A DNA stretch of 49,434 nt, taken from Paenibacillus antarcticus (GTDB lineage Bacteria > Bacillota > Bacilli > Paenibacillales > Paenibacillaceae). Positions 33,581 to 42,992 of the stretch are shown one piece after another. The notes under the pieces were generated by a model. That model made no database searches. It saw nothing but the letters and a program-made list of their open reading frames with translations, and was not told the DNA's origin. Where the stretch lies: contig NZ_LVJI01000022.1 in the NCBI RefSeq assembly GCF_001637225.1, positions 1 to 49,434 on the forward strand, in the 5' to 3' direction. The position numbers and the translations under genes were made by a program. How positions within the stretch are numbered: the stretch's first letter is position 1; every line of letters starts with the position of its first letter.

Positions 33581-36500
33581 ATGAAACCAGTAGTTAGAGA
33601 ACATATTCAACAATTAGACGTTTCATTAGGCGGAGGTATTGTTAGCGATAAGATCCGCGTCGATACGATTGATAATCCAATCCTTATTATTGGGCTTGGC
33701 GGTACGGGGATTGATGCGTTACTACGTCTGAAATATCAGATTAACCGTAGATTTAAGTTGCCGGAAGATCCGTTGTCCAAGAAGAAACGTGATAAACCAG
33801 ATAATGTGGAATTTCTAGCTTTTGAGACGAATGAACAAGATCGTGGTAAGAAGTACAAAGGCGTAGGACTCGATCCTATTAATGAGTTCGTGTTGCTCTC
33901 TAACGCGGAGATCGGTGGGTTGCTACAGAATCGTAGTGTGCTGGAGCCGTATATTACCGATTGGTTATCACCTGAGATGAGCATTACGGATGGGATGAAT
34001 GGGGCTGCAGGGGTTCGTCAAGCGGGTCGATTACTGTTATTCACGAAGATCAACCAAGTTGTGCAAGCCATCGATAAGAAGATCAAGACGCTATCTGTCG
34101 GCACCAATAAGAAACTTATGGTGTTCATGCTTACCGGATTAGCTGGGGGTACAGGAAGTGGTTGCTTCTTGGATATCGCGTATATTGTTCGAGGTATTAT
34201 TGAGCGCGACCATGGTTCCGCAGGGGTTGACCGTGTGAACACACTCGGGTATTTGTTCACGCCGGATATTAACTTATCCAATAAGAGCTTGAGTGAACAT
34301 ACACGTGAATATATTAAGAAGAATGGGTATGCCGCCCTTAAGGAACTTGATTATTGGATGAACGTGGACAGTCGCGGTGAGCGATTCCAGCAGCGTTATG
34401 GGAACATTCTAACGGTGAATTCACCACTACCACCATTTAACTTGTGCCATCTGATCTCAGCAACCAATACCGAAGGTAAGTTACTAGAGAATGCGTATGA
34501 CTACTGTATGAACGTAACAGCTGAGAATATTACGAACTTTATGGCTAGTGAAGAGAAGGCTTCAGGCGAAGAATTCGCTATCCATGACTATATAAGCAAC
34601 ATTAGTACGAATATCGCACAGATGAACAAGATGTACCCAGCGAACTATGATTATAATATCATCGGTGCTTCATCCGCTGTGTTACCGATTGAAGAGATGA
34701 CGACATACCTAGCATTCCGGTTATTTGGCAAAATGGAGAAGATGTTCGAGAAGGCACCAAGCCAAGATGAAGTCGAGACATTTGCCCGTAAGTTGGGGAT
34801 TGATCTAGATACAATGGTGAAGACCTTTGAATCACGTGTGCCAGAGCCACTACCTGGATTTGAGAATAGTGAGCGTCTAAGTTATAGCAATGTGGTGAAG
34901 AACCAGCTTATTAGTATGGATACGGAGCTTGAACAGAACTTCTTGGCACGTGCAAGAGAAGAGTACATTAAAGCGAAGAAACAGTTGCCAGGTGAAATCG
35001 TAGGACAGTTCACAGAGCAGATTCGTCGTATATTCCTCCATCCTGAACAAGGACCATTCTTTGTATCACGCCTTATTTATACGGAAAAAGGATTCAGTTT
35101 GCTCAAAATGCTACTCTCCTATATCGAGACACTTCGTGAGAACTTACACCGTATTCCACGCGATATTGAAGCAGCAAGAGAGCAAGCCAATGAGAGACTT
35201 GGAGATGCCAAGAGCGCATTTGTCTCGAAAGATAAGAAGAAGAACATTTATATCGAAGCGAAGATTAATGAATACTGGCTTCAAGCGGATGTAGAACGTA
35301 CAGAGCAGATGATTGAGTTCTATGAAGATCTTCACGAGCTATTGAACAATGAGAATACTCGCATTTATAACGTATATACAGAAATATTGAACGCATTGAA
35401 TGCTATTTTTGAGAAAAATGGTGAGATCCTGATTGAGGGTGACGAACAGTCCGATCATAAGGGCAACAAAACTTACTATTGGAACCTTGTGAGTGTGCCG
35501 GACATTTCGAAAGTCATTGGTAAAATGATGGAAAGTAAGGACGTGGATGATCTCATTCGTGACTTCACACTTGAGCTTCTGAATCATTCGAATCAATGGG
35601 TGAGGGAGCAAGAAGTAGATATTGTTAGCTCTATTTCGGAATTCCTAGGCGATAAGTTCGGCGATTTGATCACGCAGTCGATGGAAGATTTCTTGATCAT
35701 GAAATTCGGACATGAAGAATCTATTGAGAAATTTGTTGAGCGTAATATCGCAAGTAAGCTAGACGAGGAAGCCGTGCCTGTATTCCATTTAAGTAATAGT
35801 TCTGGCAACCTATATTTCCCTTCATGGGGGTTTGTATCCGTTCCTGTTGGGGCGCCAAGCATTCTTAAGGGAATTCGTAATTATCAGGATAATTCCGTTG
35901 GGAAGTCGCATTTCACGATAAAAGAGAGCCAAGTGAAGAACCGTATTTTCTGGTTGAATACGAAGAATGGCGTACCGTTGTTCGTCTATACACCTCTTAA
36001 AGTATATGAGGAAAGTTATGAAAGAACCATTCTTGATAAAGAGGGTATTGGGCGCCACTTGGTACAGACGGAGAAAGCGAACTGGACGTACCTTCCTTCA
36101 CCAATCCCTGAGAGATCTTGGGGAGAGACCTATTTGAACACTCGAGTGCAGTCCTATAATGCGCGTGTTCGTAATGAATTTACTAAGGCATTGTCATTGA
36201 ATGTTATTGTGGAGAAAGACATCGATCAGAATACGAGCAATCGATTTACTGTTGTGATGACACAGTCTTTCAATTTATCTGATTACCTTCGTGGCTTCGA
36301 TCTTCAGCTGGATTCACCGAAACCAAATCTTGGTGAAGTGAAACGTGCGCTGAACGAGTTGAAACGTCTGTTGTCACAAGGACTAGAGAAAGTATCTAAC
36401 AAAGATATCTTCGGTAGTATTTCTGAAGACATGGCTAAAGAGAACTTGATTCGTACACCCGAGCTCATTACACGTGTTCGTGAAGAATTAGCTAAGTACG

Positions 36501-36970
36501 ATAAAATTGGTGCCAAAGCTACTGAATTCGAACTATTGCTGAACCAACACCAAGTCGAAGATAAATGGCTTGATCAATTTATTGAAGCGCTATATACAGA
36601 GACGATTACGAAAAAAGGTGCGCTCTATGTCTATGATCGTGACCCAGAGGAAGAAGCTTGGGAGCCGTTCGCTAATCTGATGAAGAGTCAGAATTATGTG
36701 GAGTTCGAAGTGTTCGGACATTTCCTTGGACTAGATGAGAAGAGTAAGAGCACATTGCTACGCAAATCAGCACGTCGTGGTACGGAGCTAACGGCATCGG
36801 AGGACATCACATCACTGATAGCGAAGTTAGATGAATTGTATGAAACGTTCCTTAATGGTCGAGATCAATTGGAATATGAGAAGATTGAACTTGCGAATGG
36901 AGAAGAAACGTATCAATTCTACAAGCAGATGTTGTCTAAATTAAACGATATTCGTAGAAAGTTGAAATAA
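33581..36970 (+). CDS. Tubulin/FtsZ-like NTPase (Tubulin_2 type)
   Basis: 1129 aa. The N-terminal GTPase-like domain starts LIIGLGGTGIDALLRLK (~36-51) and carries the tubulin signature LAGGTGSGCFLDIA (G189-G194), the same order as in FtsZ/tubulin (N-terminal GxGGxG loop, then GGGTGS/T-G phosphate loop). A ~700-residue helical C-terminal part follows with no family motif I know (for example YEDLHELLNNENTRIYNVYTEIL). It fits the Tubulin_2 group of large prokaryotic tubulin-like proteins found in operons with vWA proteins. It probably polymerises or switches with GTP; this is inferred. RBS TTAGGAGG 8 nt before the ATG; the next gene starts 2 nt after the stop. Confidence 0.85.
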   Translation: MKPVVREHIQQLDVSLGGGIVSDKIRVDTIDNPILIIGLGGTGIDALLRLKYQINRRFKLPEDPLSKKKRDKPDNVEFLAFETNEQDRGKKYKGVGLDPINEFVLLSNAEIGGLLQNRSVLEPYITDWLSPEMSITDGMNGAAGVRQAGRLLLFTKINQVVQAIDKKIKTLSVGTNKKLMVFMLTGLAGGTGSGCFLDIAYIVRGIIERDHGSAGVDRVNTLGYLFTPDINLSNKSLSEHTREYIKKNGYAALKELDYWMNVDSRGERFQQRYGNILTVNSPLPPFNLCHLISATNTEGKLLENAYDYCMNVTAENITNFMASEEKASGEEFAIHDYISNISTNIAQMNKMYPANYDYNIIGASSAVLPIEEMTTYLAFRLFGKMEKMFEKAPSQDEVETFARKLGIDLDTMVKTFESRVPEPLPGFENSERLSYSNVVKNQLISMDTELEQNFLARAREEYIKAKKQLPGEIVGQFTEQIRRIFLHPEQGPFFVSRLIYTEKGFSLLKMLLSYIETLRENLHRIPRDIEAAREQANERLGDAKSAFVSKDKKKNIYIEAKINEYWLQADVERTEQMIEFYEDLHELLNNENTRIYNVYTEILNALNAIFEKNGEILIEGDEQSDHKGNKTYYWNLVSVPDISKVIGKMMESKDVDDLIRDFTLELLNHSNQWVREQEVDIVSSISEFLGDKFGDLITQSMEDFLIMKFGHEESIEKFVERNIASKLDEEAVPVFHLSNSSGNLYFPSWGFVSVPVGAPSILKGIRNYQDNSVGKSHFTIKESQVKNRIFWLNTKNGVPLFVYTPLKVYEESYERTILDKEGIGRHLVQTEKANWTYLPSPIPERSWGETYLNTRVQSYNARVRNEFTKALSLNVIVEKDIDQNTSNRFTVVMTQSFNLSDYLRGFDLQLDSPKPNLGEVKRALNELKRLLSQGLEKVSNKDIFGSISEDMAKENLIRTPELITRVREELAKYDKIGAKATEFELLLNQHQVEDKWLDQFIEALYTETITKKGALYVYDRDPEEEAWEPFANLMKSQNYVEFEVFGHFLGLDEKSKSTLLRKSARRGTELTASEDITSLIAKLDELYETFLNGRDQLEYEKIELANGEETYQFYKQMLSKLNDIRRKLK

Positions 36971-36972
36971 TC

Positions 36973-39489
36973 ATGAAGGAACTACTGAAAAGGTTTGCCA
37001 CGGAATATGCCATTGCGGAAGAGAAGCTCGATGGAAAGGAAGACGACCAGAGTAGCATTCATTATCCTGCTGTGTTTGTATTCATTGGTGATAAAGTGTC
37101 AGATGCGATTGAACCGATCATGGAGATTCATGATAAGAAATGGGATAATAGTGCCGGAGTGATGTACGTTCACGTGGCTTCCGAAGGTGGGGCAGGGAAT
37201 GATCATTCCCTGAAACCAGCGGATGGTCATTCAACGAATCATTCGGGTGAACAATGGGGTGCAGATCGTGAAGGAAGAGCGACGCAATCACGTCTTACTC
37301 GATTCGAACTACCTCGTCCGACAGAGGCGAGTAGAAACATGGAAGCAGGCACTGGTGAAAGCGCAGGGGCAAGTACAGGGGCAAGTACAGGTGCAAGTGC
37401 AAGTGGTGCCAAGAGCCTGCGTAAAGATCTTTATTCTAGCTTTTATGAGAATGAACGCCATTTATTCGAGTTGAATCGGGCTCTACGGCAAGTGAGTCAT
37501 AACATATCGGATTTCGGTAGAATGTATTCTTCATTCGACCGAATCCATCTTACTTTCATTACGCGGGTCGATGACCCGCTTAATGTATTCTTACCGGAAA
37601 TATCACTCCTAGCCAAATCCATCTTTAGCCAGTCTTTTAAGTCTGTGCAGATGGATTTGTATGGGTTAATCAGTGAGAAGGAAGTGGAATCCTTCGGTTA
37701 TAGTCATTCGGTAGGCGTGGCGTTTCTGCGTGAACTGGAATACATGCAACAAAGCGATTATACGTTCTCGGCGAATCTACATGTGACAGAGGATGGGATC
37801 TCGATTCCTGTAACCCATGCACCCTCCCCACTCTTTGAATTGGCATATTTATTGTCGGATAAGAACGAACGTGGGATTTCTTTGTTCGATCATATGCAGG
37901 ACAACTACGAGATTATCTGTCACGTTAATCTATTGAAGAACCGTAAGCGTAAAGACATACAGCAGCAATCAAGCAATCGGAACTACAATAATATGTCTTT
38001 CAAAAGTAACATCAAGTCGGAGTCGGGTCGGGAAGGGTTCGTATCTGCAGGTTTCTCCAAAGTAAAACGGCCCAACCAGTCGATTGCTCTGACGGTACTG
38101 TACCACTTTTATAGACAGATGGTTACTCGCATGAAGAATGGCGTACAGTTAACTAACAAAGGCAAGCTAGCGTTCTTCGGTATTGATCCACAAGCGATCT
38201 CCAATCGTGTGAAAGCTCTGATGCCAGATGAAGATAAGATTGAAGAAATGACTGGAATAATGATGCATCAGACAAGCTTTAATGCATTGAAGCGTCTAAC
38301 GCTTCATGAAGCTGAACATGAACTGTATGGAGACGGTTGCGAGACGTATTTCCGTAATAATTATGTAAAAGAAATTCAAGCACGCTTAGACGATATCAAG
38401 ATAGATAATGAATTGTCGCTAAGCGTTAAGAAGCAGATGCTTGAACGTCCAGAGATTGGGTTCTTCCAAGTGGCGCAATGGAGCGATGAGTTAGATCAAT
38501 CGGGTAGTGTGATGAGCGATCTACGAAGCACCATTCGTGAGACATCGAATGAACTAGAATCAGCGAAAGCTGAGCTTGCGCAATGTTACCTTAGTATTGT
38601 GGAAGAACAATCCTTCTCACGTTTTCCTCTGATGGATAAGCATAATTTACATAGTTTTATCCGTTATTTACTTGATACCGTGTATCGGAGAAAGCGCCAC
38701 ATTCTACAACTTGAAACGGAGCTTAAACTTCATCAACGTGTGGAAGCCGAGCTAAGTCACATGCATCAACATTATAGACAGCAAGCCGAACAAATGGAGC
38801 GATTAGAAGAAACACTACGTGTGGCAGCTCTGGAAAGTATTCGTACAGCAGATGATTATATCGGTCAGAATATTATGGAATATTACGAAGTCGTGACCGA
38901 GGATGTTGTGCGTGACATTGAGGCGAAAAGAGGGACATCCGTTTTCTTTGAAGAACGATACCTTGGGAGTGTGACAGAGCTATTAGATGTCGGAATGGAC
39001 CATTTATTAGCGAAACTCATTCACATCTGCCGTAACAATATTCTAACAGCAGAACCATTTGCCCAGACGTTTGAAGAGGAATTATTACGCCGCGCGAATG
39101 TTACGATCGATTATAGTAACAAACAAGTCTTATCGAAAGATGATTTATTTAAGAAATTGTATCGAACGTTGGAAGATCATGCAGCAATTAACGTACGGTT
39201 GTTGGATTACACGCAAGAACATCGCTATGAGGAGAAATATTTCTTCGGAGACGCAGAGAGCGAATTCATTCGCTACTCTCTTGGTGCAGATGAGACATCA
39301 CGAATCTACAAACTGGGTTATGTTCATGAGAAACGAAGTAGCGGCGTAGAGAAGTTGAATTTAATGGGTGGATTCCATATCGAAGACCTGATGTACTATC
39401 GAAATGGTAAAATGTATTATGAGACTTACCTGAAGAATGGGTATGAGTTTCATGGTCTAGATCCGAGCCTATTATCTGAGCTTCGCTAA
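36973..39489 (+). CDS. Large orphan protein of the tubulin/vWA operon (838 aa)
   Basis: 838 aa, no TM helix or signal peptide, hence cytoplasmic. It has a mixed alpha/beta N-terminus (HYPAVFVFIGDKVSDAI), a low-complexity GASTGASTGASASG linker (~130-150), a globular middle (ISDFGRMYSSFDRIHLTFITRVDDPLNVFLPEISLLAKSI) and a strong coiled coil (~520-640: RETSNELESAKAELAQ, HQRVEAELSHMHQHYRQQAEQMERLEETLRVAA). It ends in a beta-rich tail. I do not recognise a family. Its start is 2 nt after the tubulin-like stop, so the two are probably made in step and may form a complex. Confidence 0.7.
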   Translation: MKELLKRFATEYAIAEEKLDGKEDDQSSIHYPAVFVFIGDKVSDAIEPIMEIHDKKWDNSAGVMYVHVASEGGAGNDHSLKPADGHSTNHSGEQWGADREGRATQSRLTRFELPRPTEASRNMEAGTGESAGASTGASTGASASGAKSLRKDLYSSFYENERHLFELNRALRQVSHNISDFGRMYSSFDRIHLTFITRVDDPLNVFLPEISLLAKSIFSQSFKSVQMDLYGLISEKEVESFGYSHSVGVAFLRELEYMQQSDYTFSANLHVTEDGISIPVTHAPSPLFELAYLLSDKNERGISLFDHMQDNYEIICHVNLLKNRKRKDIQQQSSNRNYNNMSFKSNIKSESGREGFVSAGFSKVKRPNQSIALTVLYHFYRQMVTRMKNGVQLTNKGKLAFFGIDPQAISNRVKALMPDEDKIEEMTGIMMHQTSFNALKRLTLHEAEHELYGDGCETYFRNNYVKEIQARLDDIKIDNELSLSVKKQMLERPEIGFFQVAQWSDELDQSGSVMSDLRSTIRETSNELESAKAELAQCYLSIVEEQSFSRFPLMDKHNLHSFIRYLLDTVYRRKRHILQLETELKLHQRVEAELSHMHQHYRQQAEQMERLEETLRVAALESIRTADDYIGQNIMEYYEVVTEDVVRDIEAKRGTSVFFEERYLGSVTELLDVGMDHLLAKLIHICRNNILTAEPFAQTFEEELLRRANVTIDYSNKQVLSKDDLFKKLYRTLEDHAAINVRLLDYTQEHRYEEKYFFGDAESEFIRYSLGADETSRIYKLGYVHEKRSSGVEKLNLMGGFHIEDLMYYRNGKMYYETYLKNGYEFHGLDPSLLSELR

Positions 39490-39529
39490 TAAGACGCACG
39501 TTAATCCATTTTAGAGGGGATGTTTAAAG

Positions 39530-40804
39530 ATGCAACGCAAAATAAATCTACTAATGCTGTTATTCAGCGTTATTGGTGGTGCCATTGGTTGTGTAATTGG
39601 AGAGGTAATCTTGAACCGCCTATACGGAGATTGGCCGACGATTGTGGTCGTAGGGTTATATTGTGGAGTAGTCGCGTTATCTATCGCCATCATGTGTCTG
39701 ATTGCTGAGATGATTGATCCTCGGTTGAATGGTCCATCATGGAGACAACGTTATGTAGGAACGTCATGGAAGTTGGTTGTTCCTGCGTCGTTAGTTATGT
39801 TATTCATGGTTGGTCTGTTACTTGAACTACTGTACGGACTGAATCTAGGCAGTGTTAAGCCTGTTAAAGATATTGTACTCGTCATCGATAATTCCGGAAG
39901 TATGCGGGAGACCGACCCGAAGAATGAACGTTATCAAGCAGCCAAGAGTCTTATCGAACAAATGGATAAGGATAAACGAGTAGCGGTCATTGAGTTCAGT
40001 GATGGAGCTCAATTGGTTCAACCTTTTATCACGGTAAAAGATTCTGATATCAAAAGCCAGGTATACATGACTATTGATAATCTTAAGGCGACTGATGGTG
40101 GAACAGAAATTACTCGTGCTCTTGAAGAATCCATTCAACATATCAACGATCAACAATTAGGGGACCGAGGGACGATGGTCATTCTTCTCTCTGATGGGTT
40201 TAGCGATGTGGATTTGAATACCGTGTTGGCAGAATATGAGCAGCGGGATATCGTCATTAATACCGTAGGTATGAGTGCCGTCAATTCGGACGGTTCGAGA
40301 TTACTTAATGACATTGCCAATCGAACAAATGGACAGTTTATCGATGTAGACAATGTAGATAATCTTTCATTAGCATTTCAACAAATATATGACAGAATCG
40401 GTAATCGGAGTCTCTTAACAGAACGAACGGGCCCGATGCATGACAGCACATATTATTCATTGTTCCGCATTATTGCAATCATGGCTATAGGCGCAGCAAT
40501 TGGATTATCACTTGGTCTAGTATTCGATAACCGCCACCTTGCACGGAGCTTTGGTATTGGCGGAAGCGTGGCTGGGTTAATCTCAGGGTTAGTGCTAGAA
40601 TTTGGTCTAAGCGGACATTCGATGAGCGATAGTATGATTCGCTTGTTAGCTTGTCTTATATTAGCGGGCATTATAGCACTCTTCACATTAATTGTGCCGA
40701 TTAAAGAGAACGGTCGTATACAAGAAGGTAGACATAGACCAGGACACGCAGGTGTCATTACAGATGGATATGAGCGAAAAAAAGGTAGTAGTAAGGGATT
40801 TTAG
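39530..40804 (+). CDS. Multi-TM vWA protein
   Basis: 424 aa. Three N-terminal TM helices (~7-29, 37-60, 82-103), a vWA domain (~113-305) with MIDAS DNSGS (D120, S122, S124), the metal-site threonine in TDGGTEITRAL and LLSDGFSDVD, then three more hydrophobic segments (~307-385). With an inside N-terminus the vWA domain would face outside, as for the first gene of the operon. Sequence similarity to the 599-aa vWA protein is limited to the domain core, so they are not simple duplicates. RBS GAGGGG. Contact with extracellular ligands through a metal site is inferred. Confidence 0.83.
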   Translation: MQRKINLLMLLFSVIGGAIGCVIGEVILNRLYGDWPTIVVVGLYCGVVALSIAIMCLIAEMIDPRLNGPSWRQRYVGTSWKLVVPASLVMLFMVGLLLELLYGLNLGSVKPVKDIVLVIDNSGSMRETDPKNERYQAAKSLIEQMDKDKRVAVIEFSDGAQLVQPFITVKDSDIKSQVYMTIDNLKATDGGTEITRALEESIQHINDQQLGDRGTMVILLSDGFSDVDLNTVLAEYEQRDIVINTVGMSAVNSDGSRLLNDIANRTNGQFIDVDNVDNLSLAFQQIYDRIGNRSLLTERTGPMHDSTYYSLFRIIAIMAIGAAIGLSLGLVFDNRHLARSFGIGGSVAGLISGLVLEFGLSGHSMSDSMIRLLACLILAGIIALFTLIVPIKENGRIQEGRHRPGHAGVITDGYERKKGSSKGF

Positions 40805-40824
40805 TCGCAGGGGGCGAGTGAAGT

Positions 40825-41463
40825 ATGCAATACATGCATGCGGACTTAGACACGCCAGTCATACGTGAGCTGGTACATCAAGTGGACGAAGATCGTTGTA
40901 TTCTACGTTGGCATTGGCCCGATGGTATTCAAGCAGTCTACATACATCGTGCTGCAGCGGATGAATCAATACTAGAGGAACAACCAGCAATCCATAGCCT
41001 AAGGTTATATACCCGAGATGAGTATAAGGCTAACAATGGGTATTACGAACGGATGCAGGGTATTGGAGGATGGGTGTATACGGTGTTTGCTTGTTGGATC
41101 GATGGCGGCGAACCGATGCTCATTCTTCAAGATGATGGACAGAACCGTAAAGTTGTAAGCACAGGTAAAGCACGGATTAAATACGGCATTAAGCAGAAAC
41201 ATGGTTTATTCCAAAAGAATAAAACGATCCAAATGAGGGTGACAACAGAAGTCCCCATCGCCAAAGATGTTCTATGCTACGTTAGGAAACAAGGTAGCAA
41301 TCCAACCCATAAGACAGATGGCACCGTGTATCCTTTCGTTCAGCATTTCAACCCGGGCAGAAATATCCTACCCGCGATCGAGGTAGGCAAAAATGATTTC
41401 GTCCGTATATTCTTCACCGACGGCCCGAAATACGGTCAGTTGTATGAGTTGATGCCGGAGTAG
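40825..41463 (+). CDS. 212-aa orphan of the tubulin/vWA operon
   Basis: 212 aa, no TM or signal peptide. Mostly predicted beta (RCILRWHWPDGIQAVYIHRAA, GGWVYTVFACWI, IKYGIKQKHGLFQKNKTIQMRVTTE), consistent with two fibronectin-III-like sandwiches, but no family recognised. AGGGGG lies ~11 nt before the ATG and the gene starts 20 nt after the vWA stop. Probably a cytoplasmic adaptor of the complex, judged only from its position. A 269-bp gap with the second structured element follows. Confidence 0.6.
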   Translation: MQYMHADLDTPVIRELVHQVDEDRCILRWHWPDGIQAVYIHRAAADESILEEQPAIHSLRLYTRDEYKANNGYYERMQGIGGWVYTVFACWIDGGEPMLILQDDGQNRKVVSTGKARIKYGIKQKHGLFQKNKTIQMRVTTEVPIAKDVLCYVRKQGSNPTHKTDGTVYPFVQHFNPGRNILPAIEVGKNDFVRIFFTDGPKYGQLYELMPE

Positions 41464-41488
41464 AGGATTAGACTTACGAAGGGAATTC

Positions 41489-41707
41489 TTGCAGAGTATT
41501 ATTCTACAATGACGAGTTAACTGTCTAAGTATTTGCTAAGAGTACTGAATAAGCCTAGCGAAGGGTACGGAATTGTTCTGTAGAAGCATTAGCGTTCGCC
41601 TTTGACTTTGGATTTCTACCGCTAAATGCGGTATACAAACAAGAAATCCAAGGTCAACAGCGATCGTAAGAACAATCCGTACCCGTAGTGGTCAATTTAC
41701 TCTGCAA
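41489..41707 (+). repeat. Structured intergenic element, copy B
   Basis: Outer 10-bp arms TTGCAGAGTA (41489-41498) / TACTCTGCAA (41698-41707). Core arms GGGTACGGAATTGTTC with GAACAATCCGTACCC (one bulge); inner arms TTGACTTTGGATTTCT with AGAAATCCAAGGTCAA (15 of 16); tip ACCGC-TAAAT-GCGGT. Homologous to copy A but in the opposite orientation. It occupies the gap between the 212-aa gene and the GTPase gene, ending ~25 nt before the GTPase start. Confidence 0.8.
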
Positions 41708-41732
41708 TACTTAAACTTTAAGGAGGAAACAT

Positions 41733-42992
41733 ATGGGGATTTTCGATATTTTCAAAAAGAAACCACAAGCGGAACCCAAGCCGCTGTTCTATGATATTGT
41801 ATGTCCGTTCTGTTTCGAGAAATTCACGCCTGAAGCAGTCGTGTTCCGTGCTGCACATCATCGTGAAGATGATGAGAACTACGCGTTAGGTGAAGATAAC
41901 GAGTTGAACAGATACCGTGAGCGCTTCGGGCTTGATACGGTAGATGACATTGAAGCGATCATACACCCTACGGATATTCCAGAAGAGCACCGGATATATT
42001 CGGATCATGTGCTGATCGGGCTGAACGATCGCTATGGTGTTCTTACTCGCAGAAGACTATGCCCGAAATGTCATAACGAACTACCTGTAACTTCAGGCAA
42101 AGTGCCGAGTAACATCATCTCGATCGTCGGTGCATCTCAAGTAGGTAAGTCAGTGTATATGACTTCTCTGATTCATACGCTACAGAATACGACAGCGGAC
42201 AATTTCGATGCAGCTTGTATGCCATTGAATGCGGAGATCAGCCGTAAGTTCCGTACAATGTACGAAGAACCATTGTTCGAACGAGGAGATCTACTAGCTT
42301 CTACGCAGAAAGAGAAGATGCAAGAGCCGTTTATTTTTCAATTCGTATTCAAGGATGAGAGTAAGCCACCGCTTACGCTTGTGTTCTTCGATGTAGCAGG
42401 TGAAGGTATGGTAGATCAGGATTATCTAGGTCTGCATGGACAGCATATCAAGAATTCAGCGGGTATTCTATTCATGGTCGATCCTCTGCAAATACGCTCG
42501 ATTCGTGAGAAGATTAAGATTAAATTCGGCGATACAGAGGGCGGATGGGTGTCGCAATATGATGAACCACGAGATGTGGTACTCACCATGTTCGGTGACT
42601 TCATTGCCTATGAAGATAAAGGGAAGACAGATATTCCGACGGCTGTCGTGCTAACGAAGAGTGATATGCTTCATTCGTTGAAGGACGAAGAGGGCGAGTA
42701 TATCAAGTCGAATAGTAATGTTTTTAACAATATGGTGCATCGCAAGACACTTAACTTAACTGAATTCGAGAATATTGACGGGGAAATTCGCCATTTCATT
42801 GAGAAGGTGGATCGCCCGTTCAAAGGTACGATGGATGTGTACTTCGCTAATACTGCTTATTTCGCGGTATCCGCACTAGGAAGTAATCCCGTTGACCAGA
42901 AGTTACAAGGCGTAGCAAGCCCAATTCGAGTGGATGAACCGTTCATTTGGCTGCTGTATCAACTAATGTATATCGAGGGGAGCGAGGAATAG
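41733..42992 (+). CDS. Zinc-ribbon P-loop GTPase (TRAFAC-like)
   Basis: 419 aa. Split zinc ribbon with CPFC (C24, C27) and CPKC (C110, C113). The GTPase domain shows the P-loop GASQVGKS (133-140), DVAGEG as the Walker B/DxxG motif (D220, G223) and TKSD (308-311) as the guanine-specificity motif. The C-terminal part ends YFAVSALGSNP... as a G5-like SA motif. These are all the landmarks of a functional TRAFAC-class GTPase; the zinc ribbon may mediate partner or nucleic-acid contacts. AAGGAGG precedes the ATG. The stop overlaps the start of the next gene (TAGTG). GTPase plus GAP1-like protein is a known pairing in NTP-dependent conflict systems described by comparative genomics. Confidence 0.88.
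   Translation: MGIFDIFKKKPQAEPKPLFYDIVCPFCFEKFTPEAVVFRAAHHREDDENYALGEDNELNRYRERFGLDTVDDIEAIIHPTDIPEEHRIYSDHVLIGLNDRYGVLTRRRLCPKCHNELPVTSGKVPSNIISIVGASQVGKSVYMTSLIHTLQNTTADNFDAACMPLNAEISRKFRTMYEEPLFERGDLLASTQKEKMQEPFIFQFVFKDESKPPLTLVFFDVAGEGMVDQDYLGLHGQHIKNSAGILFMVDPLQIRSIREKIKIKFGDTEGGWVSQYDEPRDVVLTMFGDFIAYEDKGKTDIPTAVVLTKSDMLHSLKDEEGEYIKSNSNVFNNMVHRKTLNLTEFENIDGEIRHFIEKVDRPFKGTMDVYFANTAYFAVSALGSNPVDQKLQGVASPIRVDEPFIWLLYQLMYIEGSEE

Noticed and set aside
36973..39489. Transcription-factor annotation for the 838-aa protein
   Set aside because: No DNA-binding motif was visible; coiled coil and context do not support it, so it is left unnamed.
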